Shown: positions 24,814 to 34,002, numbered from the stretch's first letter. The stretch: DNA of 64,000 bases from Roseateles_E cavernae (GCF_040187885.1 NZ_JBDPLH010000001.1:1116001-1180000), one strand, 5' to 3'. A program made the numbers and translations. Notes: generated from the sequence alone by a model not told the origin.

Positions 24814-25515
24814 TCAGGCCGTGGCCGCCTCGTCCGGCACCAGCACGCCTTTTTCCAGATGGATCAGGCGGCGCGCCCGCGCGGCGGCCTTGGGGTCGTG
24901 GGTCACCATCACGATGGTCTTGCCGAGCTCGCGGTTGAGCTGCTCCAGCAGGTCCAGCACCTCGGCGCCGGTCGTGCGGTCCAGATCGCCGGTGGGCTCG
25001 TCGGCGACGATCAGGCTGGGGTCGCTGACCAGGGCCCGCGCGATCGCGACGCGCTGCTGCTGGCCGCCCGACAGCTCGTTGGGGTAGTGGTCCAGGCGGT
25101 CCTGCAGCCTGACCATCGCCAGCGCCGCCTCGGCATGGGCGCGACGCTGGCGCGCCGACAGCCCGGTCAGCAGCAGCGGCAGCTCGACGTTCTCCAGCGC
25201 CGTCAGCACCGGCATCAGGTTGTAGAACTGGAAGATGAAGCCCACATGGGCGGCCCGCCAGTCGGCCAGCTGGCCCTCGCTGAGCGTCGCGATGTCGACG
25301 CCGCCGATGACGATGCGCCCGCTCGTGGGTTGGTCGATGCCGGCGATCAGGTTCAGCAAGGTGCTCTTGCCCGAGCCGCTGGGGCCCATCAACGCGACGA
25401 AGTCGCCGGCCTGCACCTGCAGCGCGATGTCCAGCAGCACCGGGATCTGCTGGGCACCGCGCCGATAGGCCTTGGACAGGCCCTCGATGCTGATCAGTAT
25501 CTGCGCGTCGCTCAT
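24814..25515 (-). CDS. ABC transporter ATPase, LolD/MacB type
   Basis: 233 residues. All nucleotide-binding motifs are intact: Walker A GPSGSGKST, Q-loop FQFYNLMPVLTALENVELP, signature LSGGQQQRVAIARAL, Walker B LIVADEPTGDLD and H-loop VMVTHD. The DEPTGDLD form and NLMPVLTALENV are characteristic of the LolD/FtsE/MacB group that energises FtsX-type permeases. Overlap of 4 bp with the adaptor gene upstream. Confidence 0.95.
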   Translation of the reverse strand: MSDAQILISIEGLSKAYRRGAQQIPVLLDIALQVQAGDFVALMGPSGSGKSTLLNLIAGIDQPTSGRIVIGGVDIATLSEGQLADWRAAHVGFIFQFYNLMPVLTALENVELPLLLTGLSARQRRAHAEAALAMVRLQDRLDHYPNELSGGQQQRVAIARALVSDPSLIVADEPTGDLDRTTGAEVLDLLEQLNRELGKTIVMVTHDPKAAARARRLIHLEKGVLVPDEAATA

Positions 25516-26789
25516 GGCTTGGCGGCGAGCGTGACGGCGCCGCCGCTCTCCAGCTTGGCCGGCGGCTCCAGCACCAGGCGATCGCCGGACTTCAGGCTGC
25601 TGCCGCCCACTTCGACCAGGTCCCCCAGCGTGCGCCCGCGCCGAACCTCAATAGCCTCGACGACCTCCTTGTCGCCCTCGCGCTTGACCCTGAAGAGCCA
25701 GGTCTTGCCATCGCGCTCGCTCAGCGTCTTCGGATTGACCGCCAGCACCGGCTGCAACTCGGCGGCCGTGGGCTTTTGCGACAGGAACACCACCTTGGCG
25801 CTCATCTCCGGCAGGATGCGCGCGTCCAGCTGCTCGAAGCGCACCTTGCTCATCACGGTGGCCTTGGCCCGGTCGACCGTCGGCACGATGCCGGCCACCT
25901 GGCCCGCGAAGCGCTGGCCGGGCAGGGCGTCCAGCGTGATCTCGACCGGCTGGCCGGCGCTGACCTTGGCCAGGCTGGCTTCGGACACATCGGCCTCCAC
26001 CTCCAGCGTGCTCAGATCGGCCATGGTCACGACCGCGCCCTGCGAGCCGGCGGCGTTGGAGAATGGCGTGATGATGTCGCCGACATTGGCGTTCTTGACC
26101 AGCACCACGCCGTCGAAGGGCGCGCGGATCTCGGTGAAGTCGCGGTTGACCTGCTGCAGATGGAGCTGGGCCTGGGCCTGCTGCACACCGGCCTGGGCCG
26201 AGCCCGCACCCGCCTGGGCCGAGGCCAGGCCGGCACGGGCAGCGTCGAGCCGGCGCTTGAGGGCCTCCAGCGCCTGGGTCGAGACAAAGCCCTGGGCCTG
26301 CAGATCCTGGCTGCGCCGGTACTCGGCCTCGGCATTGGCCTGCTCGACCCGGGCCTGCTGCACCGCGCTCTCGGCCTGGCGCGCGCCGGCCTCGGCCAGG
26401 CGCACGCCGGCGGCCGCCGCCGCGATCGAGGCCTGCACATCGCTGGCGTCGATGCGCGCGATCAGCTCGCCTTTCTTCAGCAGGCTGCCCTCGCGCACCG
26501 TCAGCTCGATCAGCCGGCCGCTGGCCTTGGAAGCGACCGCAGCGCGGCGCTGCGCGACCACATAGCCCGAGGCGGTCAGCTGCGCATATTGCTGCGATGG
26601 CGTGGTCTGCTGCACCGAGGCCAGCTGCACCTCGGGAGGCCGGGGCGCCAGCAGCGCCGCGCCGACCGCCAGCAGCAGCAGGCCGGCGATGAGCCAGCGC
26701 CAGGGCAGGCGGCGCCGGCGACCGGTGGCCATGGCGCCTGGGCGTTCGATCCTGAGGCTGGCGAGCGGGGCGTTCGAGTGTTCGGCCAT
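25512..26789 (-). CDS. HlyD/MacA-type periplasmic adaptor protein
   Basis: 425 residues. N-terminal membrane anchor (about 30-47, LIAGLLLLAVGAALLAP), lipoyl half-motif ASGYVVAQRRAAVASKASGR, a long alpha-helical hairpin rich in A, Q and E (about 110-200), second lipoyl half (IRAPFDGVVLVKNANVGDI), beta-barrel domain and C-terminal domain. This is the MacA/DevB architecture that links an inner-membrane exporter to a TolC-like channel; no TolC gene is in the window. The ATG at 26789 was chosen as it leaves a short cytoplasmic tail; no clear ribosome-binding site. First gene of the export operon and divergent from the CAP-domain gene. Confidence 0.9.
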   Translation of the reverse strand: MAEHSNAPLASLRIERPGAMATGRRRRLPWRWLIAGLLLLAVGAALLAPRPPEVQLASVQQTTPSQQYAQLTASGYVVAQRRAAVASKASGRLIELTVREGSLLKKGELIARIDASDVQASIAAAAAGVRLAEAGARQAESAVQQARVEQANAEAEYRRSQDLQAQGFVSTQALEALKRRLDAARAGLASAQAGAGSAQAGVQQAQAQLHLQQVNRDFTEIRAPFDGVVLVKNANVGDIITPFSNAAGSQGAVVTMADLSTLEVEADVSEASLAKVSAGQPVEITLDALPGQRFAGQVAGIVPTVDRAKATVMSKVRFEQLDARILPEMSAKVVFLSQKPTAAELQPVLAVNPKTLSERDGKTWLFRVKREGDKEVVEAIEVRRGRTLGDLVEVGGSSLKSGDRLVLEPPAKLESGGAVTLAAKP

Positions 26790-26894
26790 GGGCTTTGTCG
26801 TCGATGTGAGGGAAGCCTGCGGCATTGTGCGCAGATTTCCGCGCCCGGCCACGTCGGCGGGGTCAATAATCTCGCTCCGCATGAAGAGGTCTTA

Positions 26895-27404
26895 ATGCCG
26901 AGCTTGAGGATGCCTGCGCTGCTGCTGCCGGCGCTGCTGTTGATGGGCTCCGCCTGGGGTCAGGACTTGCCCTGCCCGGATGATCTGGAGGTAGCCTCGG
27001 TGCTGGCCCGGCTCAACGCGCTGCGCGAGCAGCCGCGCGCCTGCGGTGCGGCGCCGATGTCGGCCGCGCCGGCGCTGCGCTGGCAGGCCCTGCTGGCCGC
27101 CTCGGCCGACGAGCATGCCCGCGAACTGGCGCAGCGCGATACCCTCAGCCACCAGGGCCTGAAGACCCGCAGCCTGCGCGAGCGCCTGCACCGCGTCGGC
27201 TACCGGATGAGGCTGAGCGGCGAAAACCTGGCGGCCGGCCCGGCCAGCCTGGAGGAGGCGCTGGCGCTGTGGCTGGCCAGCCCCGGGCATTGCGAGAACC
27301 TGATGCTGGCCGAGTTCCGCGATGCCGGCCTGGCCTGCGCCGCCGCACCGGGGCGGCACGAGCGCTTCTGGGTCTTGCATCTGGGGCGTGGGGCGGCGGA
27401 GTGA
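26895..27404 (+). CDS. Secreted CAP-domain (SCP/PR1-like) protein
   Basis: 169 residues. Signal peptide (about 1-22, GSAWGQ). The CAP fold is recognised from ASADEHARELAQRDTLSHQG, the loop GENLAAG and the C-terminal WLASPGHCENLMLAEFRDAG, which supplies the His/Glu residues of the family cavity. Four or five cysteines (CPDD, ACGA, HCEN, LACAA) allow disulfides. Bacterial CAP proteins are exported and of unclear biochemical role. GAAGAGG precedes the ATG. Divergent from the export operon and convergent with the response-regulator gene 13 bp away. Confidence 0.88.
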   Translation: MPSLRMPALLLPALLLMGSAWGQDLPCPDDLEVASVLARLNALREQPRACGAAPMSAAPALRWQALLAASADEHARELAQRDTLSHQGLKTRSLRERLHRVGYRMRLSGENLAAGPASLEEALALWLASPGHCENLMLAEFRDAGLACAAAPGRHERFWVLHLGRGAAE

Positions 27405-27417
27405 GGTGGCGCGCGCC

Positions 27418-28080
27418 TCAGATCCAACCCAGATCGATCGCCCTGAGCACCGCCTGCGTGCGGTCGCGCACGCCCATCTTCGAGAACACCGCCGAGCAGT
27501 GGTTCTTGATCACACCCTCGCTATTGCCCAGCAGCGCGGCGATCTCGGTGTTGCTGCGGCCGCTGGCGACCAGGCGCAGCACCTGCAGCTCCTTGGGCGA
27601 GAGCGGGTCGGGCTCGGGCGTGGCCTCGAAGCCGCGCTCCAGCTTGGCCGCGACCCGGCCCATGCGCTCGGTCAGGCCCGGGCGCAGCGCGGTGCCGCCG
27701 GCCGCGACATCGCGCAGCGCCTGCACCAGGGTCTCGGGGCTGATGGCTTTCAGCAGAAAGCCGCGCGCGCCGGCGCGCACCGCCTCGTCGAAGGCGGCCG
27801 CGTCGTCGAAGGTGGTCAGCAGCAGCACCGGGATGTTCAGCGCCCGCGCCGCCAGTGCGCGTATCAGGCCCAGGCCGTCCAGTCGCGGCATGCGCATGTC
27901 CGACAGCAGGACATCGGGCAGCTGCGCCTGGGGCTGCGAGAGCAGCTCCAGCGCCTCGGCGCCATCGGCAGCCTCGCCGACGAGCTGGATCTCCGGGCTG
28001 AGCGCCAGCAGGCCTTTCAGGCCTTCGCGCACCAGCTGCTGGTCCTCGACCAGCAGCACCTTGATCGGGTTGTTCATCAT
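27418..28080 (-). CDS. NarL/LuxR-family response regulator
   Basis: 220 residues. Receiver domain with acidic pocket EDQ, phosphoacceptor Asp in LLSDMRMPRLDG (about residue 58), Thr in LLTTFDD and Lys in LLKAISPE. The C-terminal LuxR helix-turn-helix reads LSPKELQVLRLVASGRSNTE then IAALLGNSEGVIKNH. Its start overlaps the kinase stop (TGATG at 28078-28082), so it is coupled to its cognate sensor. Two ATGs stand in tandem (28080, 28077). Resembles DesR/LiaR-type regulators that often control membrane or ABC-export genes; the nearby MacAB-like operon is a possible target (inference only). Confidence 0.93.
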   Translation of the reverse strand: MMNNPIKVLLVEDQQLVREGLKGLLALSPEIQLVGEAADGAEALELLSQPQAQLPDVLLSDMRMPRLDGLGLIRALAARALNIPVLLLTTFDDAAAFDEAVRAGARGFLLKAISPETLVQALRDVAAGGTALRPGLTERMGRVAAKLERGFEATPEPDPLSPKELQVLRLVASGRSNTEIAALLGNSEGVIKNHCSAVFSKMGVRDRTQAVLRAIDLGWI

Positions 28081-29324
28081 CAGGCCTCTCTCGGGCAATG
28101 CAGTTCAATCATGAAGCCGGGGCTTTGGCGCCGCACCGCCATCCGTCCGCCCAGCTCCTTCATCCGCTCGGCCATGCCTGTCAGGCCGTTGCCGGCCACC
28201 AGACGCGCCGCGCCGCCGCCATCGTCATCGACCGTCACCGTCACCGACTCGCTGTCGGCGCTCAGCACCACCCGCACCCGGCTGGCGCCGGCATGGCGCA
28301 CGCTGTTGGTGACGGCCTCCTGCACGCAGCGCAGCAGCGCATGGGCCAGGCGCGGACTCAGGTCGCGCGCGGCCTCGGCAATATCGAGCTCGATCCGGGT
28401 GCTGGCAATCCCCTGGGCCAGGGTCAGCAAGGCCTCGCTGAGGTCGATGCGCTGCGAGGCGCGTTCGGCCGTGACGGCCTCGCGCACATCGGCCAGCAGC
28501 CGCTCGGCGCTGCCGCGCGCCTTCTCGACGGCCAGCGCCGCACCCTCGGCATCGGCGCGCTGCAGCAGCGCGCCGCCCAGCTGCAGCTGCAGATTCAGCG
28601 CGGTCAGATGGTGGCCCACGACATCGTGCAGCTCGCGGGCCATCAGCGCGCGCTCGGCATAGCGCAGCTGCTCGGCCTGCAGCCGCTCGGCGCTGAGCTT
28701 CTCGGCCAGCATGGCCTGCAGCCAGCGGCGCTTCTCGGCCTCGGCGGCGGCCATGCGGCCCAGGCCGAAGGCCATGCCATGCAGGGCCACCATGGCCATC
28801 AGCTGGCTCAGGCCGTCCAGCCACAGCGACTGATTCGAGCGCAGCTGTTCGAGCTGCTGGCTCTCGCTGGGCAGCAGCAGATAGAGCGCCAGGTTGACGA
28901 CCACCTGGGCCAGCGCGAAGCCGAAGGCCGGCCGCAGCCGCAACATCACGGCGGCCAGCGCGGTGACCAGAAAGGGCAGGCCCGGCGTGACGGCCAGCGC
29001 CAGCAGGTCCAGCACGAGGATGGCGGCCAGCGCCCGCGGCGGCGTGCGGTCGAGGCTGGCCTGACGCGCCAGCCACCAGAAGCCGGCGGCAAACAGCAGC
29101 ACCAGCGCGAAACTGGCCAGCATCAGGCCGGTGTCGCCGGTCTGGCCGCCGCGCAGCAGGTGCAGCGAAGCCAGCGCGCCGTCATAAGGGTCGGTCTGGG
29201 GCCGCCCGCGCAGCGCTGCGACGATGGACCACAGCTCCAGCACGCAGACCGCCAGCGCCGCGACGCGCAGCACGAAGCCGGGCTGGGCAATGCGGGCGAG
29301 CAGGCGGTCCAGGGCGTTGTTCAA
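28080..29324 (-). CDS. Sensor histidine kinase, HisKA_3 family
   Basis: 414 residues. Six or so predicted membrane helices in the first about 190 residues, without a large periplasmic domain, then a cytoplasmic coiled coil, dimerisation/phosphoacceptor motif ARELHDVVGHHLTALNLQ with the phosphorylated His, and an ATPase domain with the N-box QEAVTNSVRHAGAS and a GNGLTGMAERM G-box. The DesK/NarX-type architecture is intact. The only start that keeps the first membrane helix (about 19-38) is a TTG at 29324; the next Met is at about residue 67. Signal unknown, probably membrane-related given the small outside loops. Confidence 0.9.
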   Translation of the reverse strand: MNNALDRLLARIAQPGFVLRVAALAVCVLELWSIVAALRGRPQTDPYDGALASLHLLRGGQTGDTGLMLASFALVLLFAAGFWWLARQASLDRTPPRALAAILVLDLLALAVTPGLPFLVTALAAVMLRLRPAFGFALAQVVVNLALYLLLPSESQQLEQLRSNQSLWLDGLSQLMAMVALHGMAFGLGRMAAAEAEKRRWLQAMLAEKLSAERLQAEQLRYAERALMARELHDVVGHHLTALNLQLQLGGALLQRADAEGAALAVEKARGSAERLLADVREAVTAERASQRIDLSEALLTLAQGIASTRIELDIAEAARDLSPRLAHALLRCVQEAVTNSVRHAGASRVRVVLSADSESVTVTVDDDGGGAARLVAGNGLTGMAERMKELGGRMAVRRQSPGFMIELHCPREA

Positions 29325-29385
29325 GAGGAAACCGGCAAAGCCGCGAGGCTGCCACAGCCTGCGGGTCTGCAGGCAGTGACTAAGG

Positions 29386-30507
29386 TCATGCCATCGCCTC
29401 GGCGATCACGCCGCCGCCCAGGCAGACCTCGCCGTCGTAGAGCACCGCGCTCTGGCCCGGCGTCACCGCCCACTGCGCCTGGGCGAAGTCCAGCCGGATG
29501 CCGCCCGGCTGCGGCGTCAGCGCGCAGGCCGCATCGGCCTGGCGGTAGCGGGTCTTGGCGCCGTAGCCGCCCGGCATGGTCGATTCAGCGGGCATGCTGT
29601 CGGCGGTCCAGCTCAGATCGTCGGCCAGCAGCGAGCGGCTTTGCAGCAGCGGGTGCTGATGGCCTTGCACGACCACCAGGGTGTTGCTGTCCAGGTCCTT
29701 GCGGGCAACGAACCAGGGTTCGTGCTCGCCACCGCCGCGCGGCGCGCCCTTCTCCTTCACGCCGCCTATGCCCAGGCCCTGGCGCTGACCCAAGGTGTAG
29801 AAGGACAGGCCGACATGCTCGCCGAGCTTGCGGCCACGCTCGTCCTTGATAGGCCCAGGCTGCTGCGACAGATAGCGGTTCAGGAACTCGCGGAAGGGGC
29901 GCTCGCCGATGAAGCAGATGCCGGTCGAGTCCTTCTTCTTCGCGTTTGGCAGGCCGATGGCTTCGGCGATGCGGCGCACCTCGGTCTTGGCCAGCTCGCC
30001 GACCGGGAACAGGGTCTTGGCCAGCTGGGCCTGGTTCAGCCGGTGCAGGAAATAGCTCTGGTCTTTCAGCGGGTCCAGACCCTTGAGCAACTGGAAGGCG
30101 CCACCGACCTCCCTGACGCGCGCGTAGTGGCCGGTCGCGATCTTGTCGGCGCCCAGACGCATCGCATGGTCCAGAAAGGCCTTGAACTTGATCTCGGCAT
30201 TGCACAGCACATCGGGGTTGGGCGTGCGGCCGGCCTGGTACTCGCGCAGGAACTCGGCGAACACCCGGTCCTTGTAGTCGGCCGCGAAATTGACATGCTC
30301 GATCTCGATGCCGATCACATCGGCCACCGCGGCCGCGTCGACGAAGTCGATGTTCGACGAGCAGAACTCGCTGTCGTCATCGTCTTCCCAGTTCTTCATG
30401 AAGATGCCCACCACCTCATGGCCGGCTTGTTTCAGCAGGTGGGCGGTGACGGCGGAATCGACGCCGCCGGACAGGCCGACGACGATGCGGTGCTTGATGG
30501 GACTCAT
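29386..30507 (-). CDS. mnmA: tRNA-specific 2-thiouridylase MnmA
   Basis: 373 residues, normal length. Makes 2-thiouridine at U34 of tRNA for Lys, Glu and Gln using sulfur relayed to it. PP-loop SGGVDSA (about 13-19), catalytic Cys in NPDVLCNAEIKF (about 110), second Cys in STGICFIGERPF (about 205), and the conserved FLHRLNQAQL stretch. The C-terminal beta-domain (ADAACAL, FAQAQWAVTPGQSAVLYDG) is complete. Monocistronic; an AT-rich intergenic region lies upstream of its ATG. Confidence 0.97.
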   Translation of the reverse strand: MSPIKHRIVVGLSGGVDSAVTAHLLKQAGHEVVGIFMKNWEDDDDSEFCSSNIDFVDAAAVADVIGIEIEHVNFAADYKDRVFAEFLREYQAGRTPNPDVLCNAEIKFKAFLDHAMRLGADKIATGHYARVREVGGAFQLLKGLDPLKDQSYFLHRLNQAQLAKTLFPVGELAKTEVRRIAEAIGLPNAKKKDSTGICFIGERPFREFLNRYLSQQPGPIKDERGRKLGEHVGLSFYTLGQRQGLGIGGVKEKGAPRGGGEHEPWFVARKDLDSNTLVVVQGHQHPLLQSRSLLADDLSWTADSMPAESTMPGGYGAKTRYRQADAACALTPQPGGIRLDFAQAQWAVTPGQSAVLYDGEVCLGGGVIAEAMA

Positions 30508-30779
30508 GGGCAGGATTGTCCCGCAGGCGCAGTCCGCGCTATCGGCGTGCGGACTTCCCGACCGAAGCTTGCGTTCAACAAGGCTTTATTGGTACGTAAA
30601 TTGGCACAAGTTATGGAAGAGGAAAACAGGCGAACAGCTTGGGATTTCTTACTTCATGGGGTTTGTTGGTATGGGCTGCCGTCACGAGTCGTGAATAAAT
30701 TGGTACTTTAAAGGTATAGATTTATCGCGACCAAGCCGGGCTTGGTCGAACGCCAGCCCAACCAAGGAGACAAGCCGGT
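30508..30779. promoter_or_regulatory. AT-richer divergent intergenic region with direct repeats and a palindrome
   Basis: 272 bases without a supported gene. Bases about 30570-30725 are clearly AT-richer than surroundings. The octamer ATTGGTAC occurs at 30588-30595 and 30699-30706, each followed by an A/T-rich trimer block. A 21-base perfect palindrome CGACCAAGCC-G-GGCTTGGTCG lies at 30728-30748, just before the ribosome-binding site AAGGAG (30764-30769). It probably holds promoters for mnmA and the GHL10 gene. Confidence 0.5.
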
Positions 30780-32876
30780 ATGAAGAAGCTGTTGATCGTC
30801 GCGGCCGCGCTGTGCGCGCTGGCCGCAAGCCATGCCCAGACGGCGCCAAAGCGGGAGATGCGTGGCGTCTGGATCAGCACGCACCTGAGCCTGGACTGGC
30901 CCAACCGCACCCAGACCCCGGCCCAGCAACGCACCGCCCTGACGACTCTGCTCGATCACAACAAGGCCACCGGCGTGAACTCGGTGTTCTTCCAGGTGCG
31001 CAGCCAGGGCGACGCGATGTACCAGAGCAGTGTCGAGCCCTGGTCCTACTACCTGACCGGCACCCAGGGCAGGGCGCCCGACCCGCTGTGGGACCCACTG
31101 CAGTTCGCGATCGATGAGTCGCGCAAGCGCGGCCTGGAGGCCCATGCCTGGATCAACCCCTACCGGGCGGTGTCCGATGCCTCGGCCGCCAGCGACACGC
31201 TCAAGTACGCCGCCAACCATGTGTCCAGGCTGCACCCCGAATGGCTGCTGACCCTAGGCAACGTCAAAATCCTCAATCCGGGGCTGCCCGAGGTGCGCGA
31301 CTATGTGCACGGCGTGGTGATGGATGTCGTGCAGCGCTACGACATCGACGGCCTGCATTTCGACGACTACTTCTATCAGAGTGGCGTCATCGCCGACGAC
31401 GCGGCCTATGCCGCCGACCCGCGCGGTTTCCCCAGCACCCCGGCCGGCCGGGCCGACTGGCGCCGGGACAATGTCGCCTTGCTGATCGAGCGCATCGGCA
31501 GCAGCATCCGGGCCGCCAAGCCCTGGGTGAAATTCGGTATCTCGCCCTCCGGCATCTACCGCAGCGACCCGAACTACCCGGGCGGCACGCCCGATCCCTC
31601 GCTCGGATCCTGGACCAGCGCGGGCGCCTTCCAGCACTACGCCAGCAGCTTCGCGGACACCCGCCTGTGGCTGCAGTCGGGCTGGATCGACTACCTGGCG
31701 CCGCAGGTCTATTGGTTCATCGGCCAGACCGGCTCCGACTATCAGATGTTGCTGCCCTGGTGGAGCCAGAACACGCAGGGCCGGCATGTCTACATCGGCC
31801 TGGCCGACTACAAGCTCAACACCAGCGGTTGGACCGCGCCCAGCCCGGACAACCAGATCGCCCGGCAGATCGCACTGAACCGGGGCACCCCCCATATCGG
31901 CGGCCAGATCCACTTCCGTCAGGCCTTTCTGGTGTCCAACCTGCTCGGCTACCGCACCGAGCTGATGAACAAGAGCTACAAGAAGCCCGCGCTGCTGCCG
32001 ACCATGCCCTGGAAGCGCAGCGGGGTGCCGAGCATGCCGCTGTCGCTGAGCGCGACACGCAACGCGAACGACTCCGTGAGCCTGGCTTGGTCACGCCCGA
32101 TCGATGTCAGCGACGAGTTCGAGAAAGTGCGTCGCTACGCGGTGTATCGCTCCGAGCAGGTGCCGATCGACCTGGAGGACCCGGCCCATCTGCTGGGCCT
32201 GACCAACGCCGACGAGACGGTCTTCACCGACGCCAGCGCAGCCGCCGGGGCTTACTACCACTACGTCGTGACCGGCCTCAACCGCCTGCACGATGAGAGC
32301 CCGGCGAGTGCTTCGGCCAGCAACGACACGACGCCGCCCGAGGTCAGGACGCAGGCCCTCACGCGCACCCTGGCCGGTGGTGAGGTCGAGATCAGCGCCG
32401 CCGATGTGGATGCGGGCAGCACCGACAACTGGGGCATTGCCTCGCTGAGCCTGAGCAAGCAGGTCTTCAGCTGCGCCGATGCCGGTGTCAACCAGGTTCT
32501 GCTGCAAGCCACCGACAAGGCGGGGCTGACAAGCGCCGCCACCGCCCAGGTGACGGTGCTGGGCGGCGCTTCCCCGCCGGCCATCGCGATCAGCCACAGC
32601 AGCCCGGTCGTCACGGGTTTCCCGGCCAACACGGTCACGCTGGGTGTGGGCACGCAAACCCTGACCCTGACGGCGACCGACCCGGCGCCCGGCGCGGCCA
32701 GCCGCTTTGCCTGGACGCCGGCGCCCGGTCTGACCGGCATCAACGGCGCCAGCGCGCAGTTCGCACCGACCGCGGCAGGCCGCTACACCTACCAGGTTCG
32801 CGCGACCAGCCCGCAGGGCTGCAGTGCCGACGCGACGGTGACCGTCGTGGCGGTCGACAAGCGGCGCGGTCGCTGA
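30780..32876 (+). CDS. Secreted GHL10 (family 10-like) glycoside hydrolase with Fn3-like domains
   Basis: 698 residues. Signal peptide (1-19, ASHAQ). A TIM-barrel domain (about 24-395) has the GHL10/DUF187 features EMRGVWIST, VFFQVRSQGDAMYQSS, EAHAWINPYR, DGLHFDDYFYQ, FGISPSGIYR and DYLAPQVYW; this family includes YngK and acts on polysaccharide or peptidoglycan-like glycans, with substrate poorly defined. After it come an Fn3-like domain (about 415-510) and Ig-like beta domains, with a lone Cys pair. AAGGAG precedes the ATG. The next gene 54 bp downstream encodes a PEP-CTERM protein, so the two may be cotranscribed. Confidence 0.9.
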   Translation: MKKLLIVAAALCALAASHAQTAPKREMRGVWISTHLSLDWPNRTQTPAQQRTALTTLLDHNKATGVNSVFFQVRSQGDAMYQSSVEPWSYYLTGTQGRAPDPLWDPLQFAIDESRKRGLEAHAWINPYRAVSDASAASDTLKYAANHVSRLHPEWLLTLGNVKILNPGLPEVRDYVHGVVMDVVQRYDIDGLHFDDYFYQSGVIADDAAYAADPRGFPSTPAGRADWRRDNVALLIERIGSSIRAAKPWVKFGISPSGIYRSDPNYPGGTPDPSLGSWTSAGAFQHYASSFADTRLWLQSGWIDYLAPQVYWFIGQTGSDYQMLLPWWSQNTQGRHVYIGLADYKLNTSGWTAPSPDNQIARQIALNRGTPHIGGQIHFRQAFLVSNLLGYRTELMNKSYKKPALLPTMPWKRSGVPSMPLSLSATRNANDSVSLAWSRPIDVSDEFEKVRRYAVYRSEQVPIDLEDPAHLLGLTNADETVFTDASAAAGAYYHYVVTGLNRLHDESPASASASNDTTPPEVRTQALTRTLAGGEVEISAADVDAGSTDNWGIASLSLSKQVFSCADAGVNQVLLQATDKAGLTSAATAQVTVLGGASPPAIAISHSSPVVTGFPANTVTLGVGTQTLTLTATDPAPGAASRFAWTPAPGLTGINGASAQFAPTAAGRYTYQVRATSPQGCSADATVTVVAVDKRRGR

Positions 32877-32930
32877 ACCGCACGGCACTCTCTGCTTCCC
32901 TGACACCATTGACCCTGGAGTTCTTCAGTC

Positions 32931-33518
32931 ATGACTGCTTGCATCGCGATTGCCCGTTCCCTTCAATCCCTGCTGGTCGGCAGTGCCCTGCTGCTGGGCG
33001 CCGCGTCGGCGCAGGCCGGACTGGTCACCAACGGTGGCTTCGAGATCGGCCAGGGCGAAGGCTGGACCCTGTCCGGCAATACCGCCTTCTCGTTCTTTGA
33101 CGAGGTGGCACCCCACTCTGGCGTGATCGGGGCGGCCTTTGGCGCTCCGCCGGCCGACCCGGCCCTGCTGTCGCAGACGCTGGCGACCCAGGCCGGCGGC
33201 CTCTACCGCGTCAGCTTCTGGCTGCAGAACAGCGCGGCCGCCACGGCCGAGCAGCCCAACTCGTTCTCCTTGAACTGGGACGGCGGCGCGCCCGAGGTCA
33301 CGCAGCTCAATGCCGACGCCTTCCAGTACACCCAGTTCAGCTACACCTTCCAGGCAGTGTCGTCCGCGACCGATCTGACCTTCAGCTTCGGCAATTTCGC
33401 CGGCTACTGGGAATTCGACGACGTCTCGGTCAGCGCAGTCCCCGAGCCCTCCAGCGCTGCGCTGCTGGCCCTCGGCCTGCTGGTCTGCGGCCTTGTGACG
33501 AACCGCCGGCACCGCTGA
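32931..33518 (+). CDS. PEP-CTERM protein with DUF642-like beta-sandwich
   Basis: 195 residues. Signal peptide (about 1-29, GAASAQAG). Mature start LVTNGGFEIGQGEGWTLSGN is the hallmark of DUF642/carbohydrate-binding-like domains of PEP-CTERM proteins, with later YRVSFWLQN and YWEFDDVSVSAVPEPS. The C-terminus has the PEP motif, a membrane helix (ALLALGLLVCGLVT) and NRRHR. GGAG lies 10 bases before ATG. It follows the GHL10 hydrolase. Probable exosortase substrate; the lectin-like domain suggests binding to a cell-surface or matrix glycan (inference). Confidence 0.9.
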   Translation: MTACIAIARSLQSLLVGSALLLGAASAQAGLVTNGGFEIGQGEGWTLSGNTAFSFFDEVAPHSGVIGAAFGAPPADPALLSQTLATQAGGLYRVSFWLQNSAAATAEQPNSFSLNWDGGAPEVTQLNADAFQYTQFSYTFQAVSSATDLTFSFGNFAGYWEFDDVSVSAVPEPSSAALLALGLLVCGLVTNRRHR

Positions 33519-33731
33519 GCCTCATCAGAGTCCTCGGGCGGGGGGGCGCGCTGGCCTGTCGTTGCCTCCCGCAAGGGAGCGTTTGGCTGGCCGCCCGGGG
33601 TCTTCAGTCGCTACTCATCTCCTCTTCATGCGCGGCCGCGGCCGGGCCGATAGATTTCGCCTGCGGTGCAGTCGGGCCGCGGCAGTCGGGCCAACAGTCC
33701 CGCTGCCTGGGTGCATGGAGGGAGATAAGCA

Positions 33732-34001
33732 ATGACGGAAACAAGCAGCGCGCTGCGCGAGATCCTGGCCGAGGCCATGGGCATCAATACCAGCGGATTC
33801 GAGGGTCACACGCTCCTGCTGGGGGCCGTGCCCGAGCTGGACTCGATGTCGGTGATGGAGGTGGTGATGGCGCTGGAGCAGCGCTTCGAGATCGATCTGG
33901 CCGACGATGAACTCGACGCCTCGGTGTTTGCCAGCTTCGGCAGCCTGGAGCGGCATCTGCGGCGCCGGCTGGCGATGGGCAGCACGGCAGCGCTGGCCTG
34001 A
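33732..34001 (+). CDS. Acyl carrier protein
   Basis: 89 residues. Four-helix ACP with the phosphopantetheine site Ser38 in ELDSMSVMEVV, then ALEQRFEIDLADDELDAS. The form PELDSMSVM and the acidic helix that follows resemble the ACPs that sit in exosortase/EPS loci of betaproteobacteria more than the fatty-acid-synthesis AcpP (GADSLDTVE). GGAGGGAGATAAGC precedes the ATG. The next gene, 1 bp after the stop, encodes an acyltransferase, which is a plausible acceptor of the acyl group it carries. Confidence 0.85.
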   Translation: MTETSSALREILAEAMGINTSGFEGHTLLLGAVPELDSMSVMEVVMALEQRFEIDLADDELDASVFASFGSLERHLRRRLAMGSTAALA

Positions 34002-34002
34002 G

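Noticed and set aside
30601..30617. TTGGCAC, possible sigma-54 -24 element
   Set aside because: The bases at the expected -12 position (ATGG) do not match TTGC.
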